Below, piece by piece: positions 23,228 through 23,787 of a stretch of 23,787 bases of DNA; positions within the stretch are counted from its first letter, which is position 1, and every line of letters begins with the position of its first letter. The notes beneath the pieces are model-generated. The model saw only the letters and a program-made list of their open reading frames with translations. It was not told where the DNA came from and searched no databases. The DNA is from an uncultured Clostridia bacterium (GTDB lineage Bacteria > Bacillota > Clostridia > Lachnospirales > Lachnospiraceae). Position numbers and translations under genes: made by a program. The stretch lies in the NCBI GenBank assembly GCA_946611595.1, contig CAMODY010000009.1:1-23787 (forward strand), given 5' to 3'.

Positions 23228-23787
23228 ATGGATCAGAATCATATCAGAAACTTTTGTATCATCGCGCATATTGACCATGGAAAAAGTACGCTGGCGGACC
23301 GGATCATCGAAAAGACCGGTGTCTTAACGAGCCGTGAAATGCAGTCTCAGGTCTTAGACAATATGGACCTTGAGCGCGAACGTGGAATTACGATCAAGTC
23401 CCAGACGGTACGTATCATATACAAAGCGAAAAATGGCGAGGAGTATATGCTCAATTTGATCGATACTCCAGGTCATGTAGACTTTAACTATGAAGTCTCC
23501 CGTTCCCTTGCAGCATGTGATGGCGCGGTCTTAGTCGTAGATGCAGCTCAGGGAATCGAGGCACAGACTTTAGCAAATGTGTATATGGCGATCGATCATG
23601 ATCTGGAAGTCATTCCGGTCATCAATAAGATCGATCTTCCAAGCGCGGAACCACAAAGAGTTATTGAAGAAATCGAGGACGTCATTGGCCTTGAGGCACA
23701 GGATGCGCCGCTGATCTCTGCGAAAAATGATATCAATATTGAAGAGGTATTAGAGCAGATCGTAGAAAAGATCCCGGCACCGGATGG
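23228..23787 (+). CDS. lepA: Elongation factor 4 (LepA), 3' truncated by window end
   Basis: LepA is a ribosome-bound translation GTPase that acts on stalled or misplaced elongation complexes. The first 186 residues of a protein of about 600 are present. The GTPase motifs are intact: AHIDHGKST (13-21, G1), ERGITIKSQ (51-59, G2), DTPGH (79-83, G3) and NKID (133-136, G4). MDQNHIRNFCIIAHIDHGKSTLADR is the standard LepA opening and separates it from EF-G and TypA. ATG 23228 is preceded only by a weak AAGAAAG site. The frame runs open to the end of the window. Confidence 0.96.
   Translation, partial: MDQNHIRNFCIIAHIDHGKSTLADRIIEKTGVLTSREMQSQVLDNMDLERERGITIKSQTVRIIYKAKNGEEYMLNLIDTPGHVDFNYEVSRSLAACDGAVLVVDAAQGIEAQTLANVYMAIDHDLEVIPVINKIDLPSAEPQRVIEEIEDVIGLEAQDAPLISAKNDINIEEVLEQIVEKIPAPD

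Noticed and set aside
1..23787. CRISPR array, insertion sequence, prophage or tRNA genes
   Set aside because: No regularly spaced repeats, transposase, integrase, phage genes or tRNA-like cloverleaf ends were found on either strand by eye.

Overview
The window reads as ordinary chromosome of an anaerobic, gut-type member of the Clostridia, most likely Lachnospiraceae. Support for this is an iron-sulfur flavoprotein redox operon typical of fermentative anaerobes, a folate ECF transporter under a riboswitch, AGGAGG-type ribosome binding sites, sigma-A-like TTGnnn/TATAAT promoters, moderate GC and dense gene packing. I see no phage, transposon, CRISPR, rRNA or tRNA genes.

Layout. (1) 1-4217: three tightly linked genes, the first cut by the window edge, encoding a HydC/NuoE-like [2Fe-2S] protein, a HydB/NuoF-like flavoprotein and a 677-residue GltD/NfnB-like flavoprotein with a [2Fe-2S] head and a cysteine-rich tail. 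There is no hydrogenase or formate dehydrogenase catalytic subunit beside them within the window. The set matches the Stn-type (Sporomusa-type Nfn) electron-bifurcating transhydrogenase that links NADPH, NAD+ and ferredoxin. (2) 4200-5624: a strong promoter inside the end of that operon drives a secreted, membrane-anchored surface protein. (3) 5659-6520: a tetrahydrofolate riboswitch with a clear terminator/antiterminator precedes a folate-type ECF transporter S component. (4) 6545-7592: a LysR-type regulator, convergent with the transporter and divergent from the next operon. (5) 7742-13807: dihydrofolate reductase, tryptophanyl-tRNA synthetase and a type IIA topoisomerase B-A pair whose A subunit lacks a recognisable GyrA box. 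(6) 13838-15024: archaeal/fungal-type aspartate-semialdehyde dehydrogenase. (7) 15025-17405: an AT-rich spacer with a large inverted repeat, then glutamyl-tRNA synthetase and a corrinoid adenosyltransferase. (8) 17402-18811 (minus): a compact UvrD-like helicase overlapping the adenosyltransferase tail to tail, with a terminator inside its coding end. (9) 18847-23787: back-to-back divergent promoters, then a DUF3048 (YerB-like) membrane-anchored protein, a UDP-sugar pyrophosphorylase, arginyl-tRNA synthetase and the start of lepA.

The folate genes form a theme: salvage (transporter, riboswitch-controlled) sits two genes from reduction (DHFR), with a regulator between them. The rest is core housekeeping. 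The most interesting items are the Stn-type redox complex, the stacked control of the folate transporter, the box-less topoisomerase A subunit with an acidic insertion, and the terminator embedded in a convergent gene overlap. All calls rest on reading sequence and motifs by eye; no database search was run.
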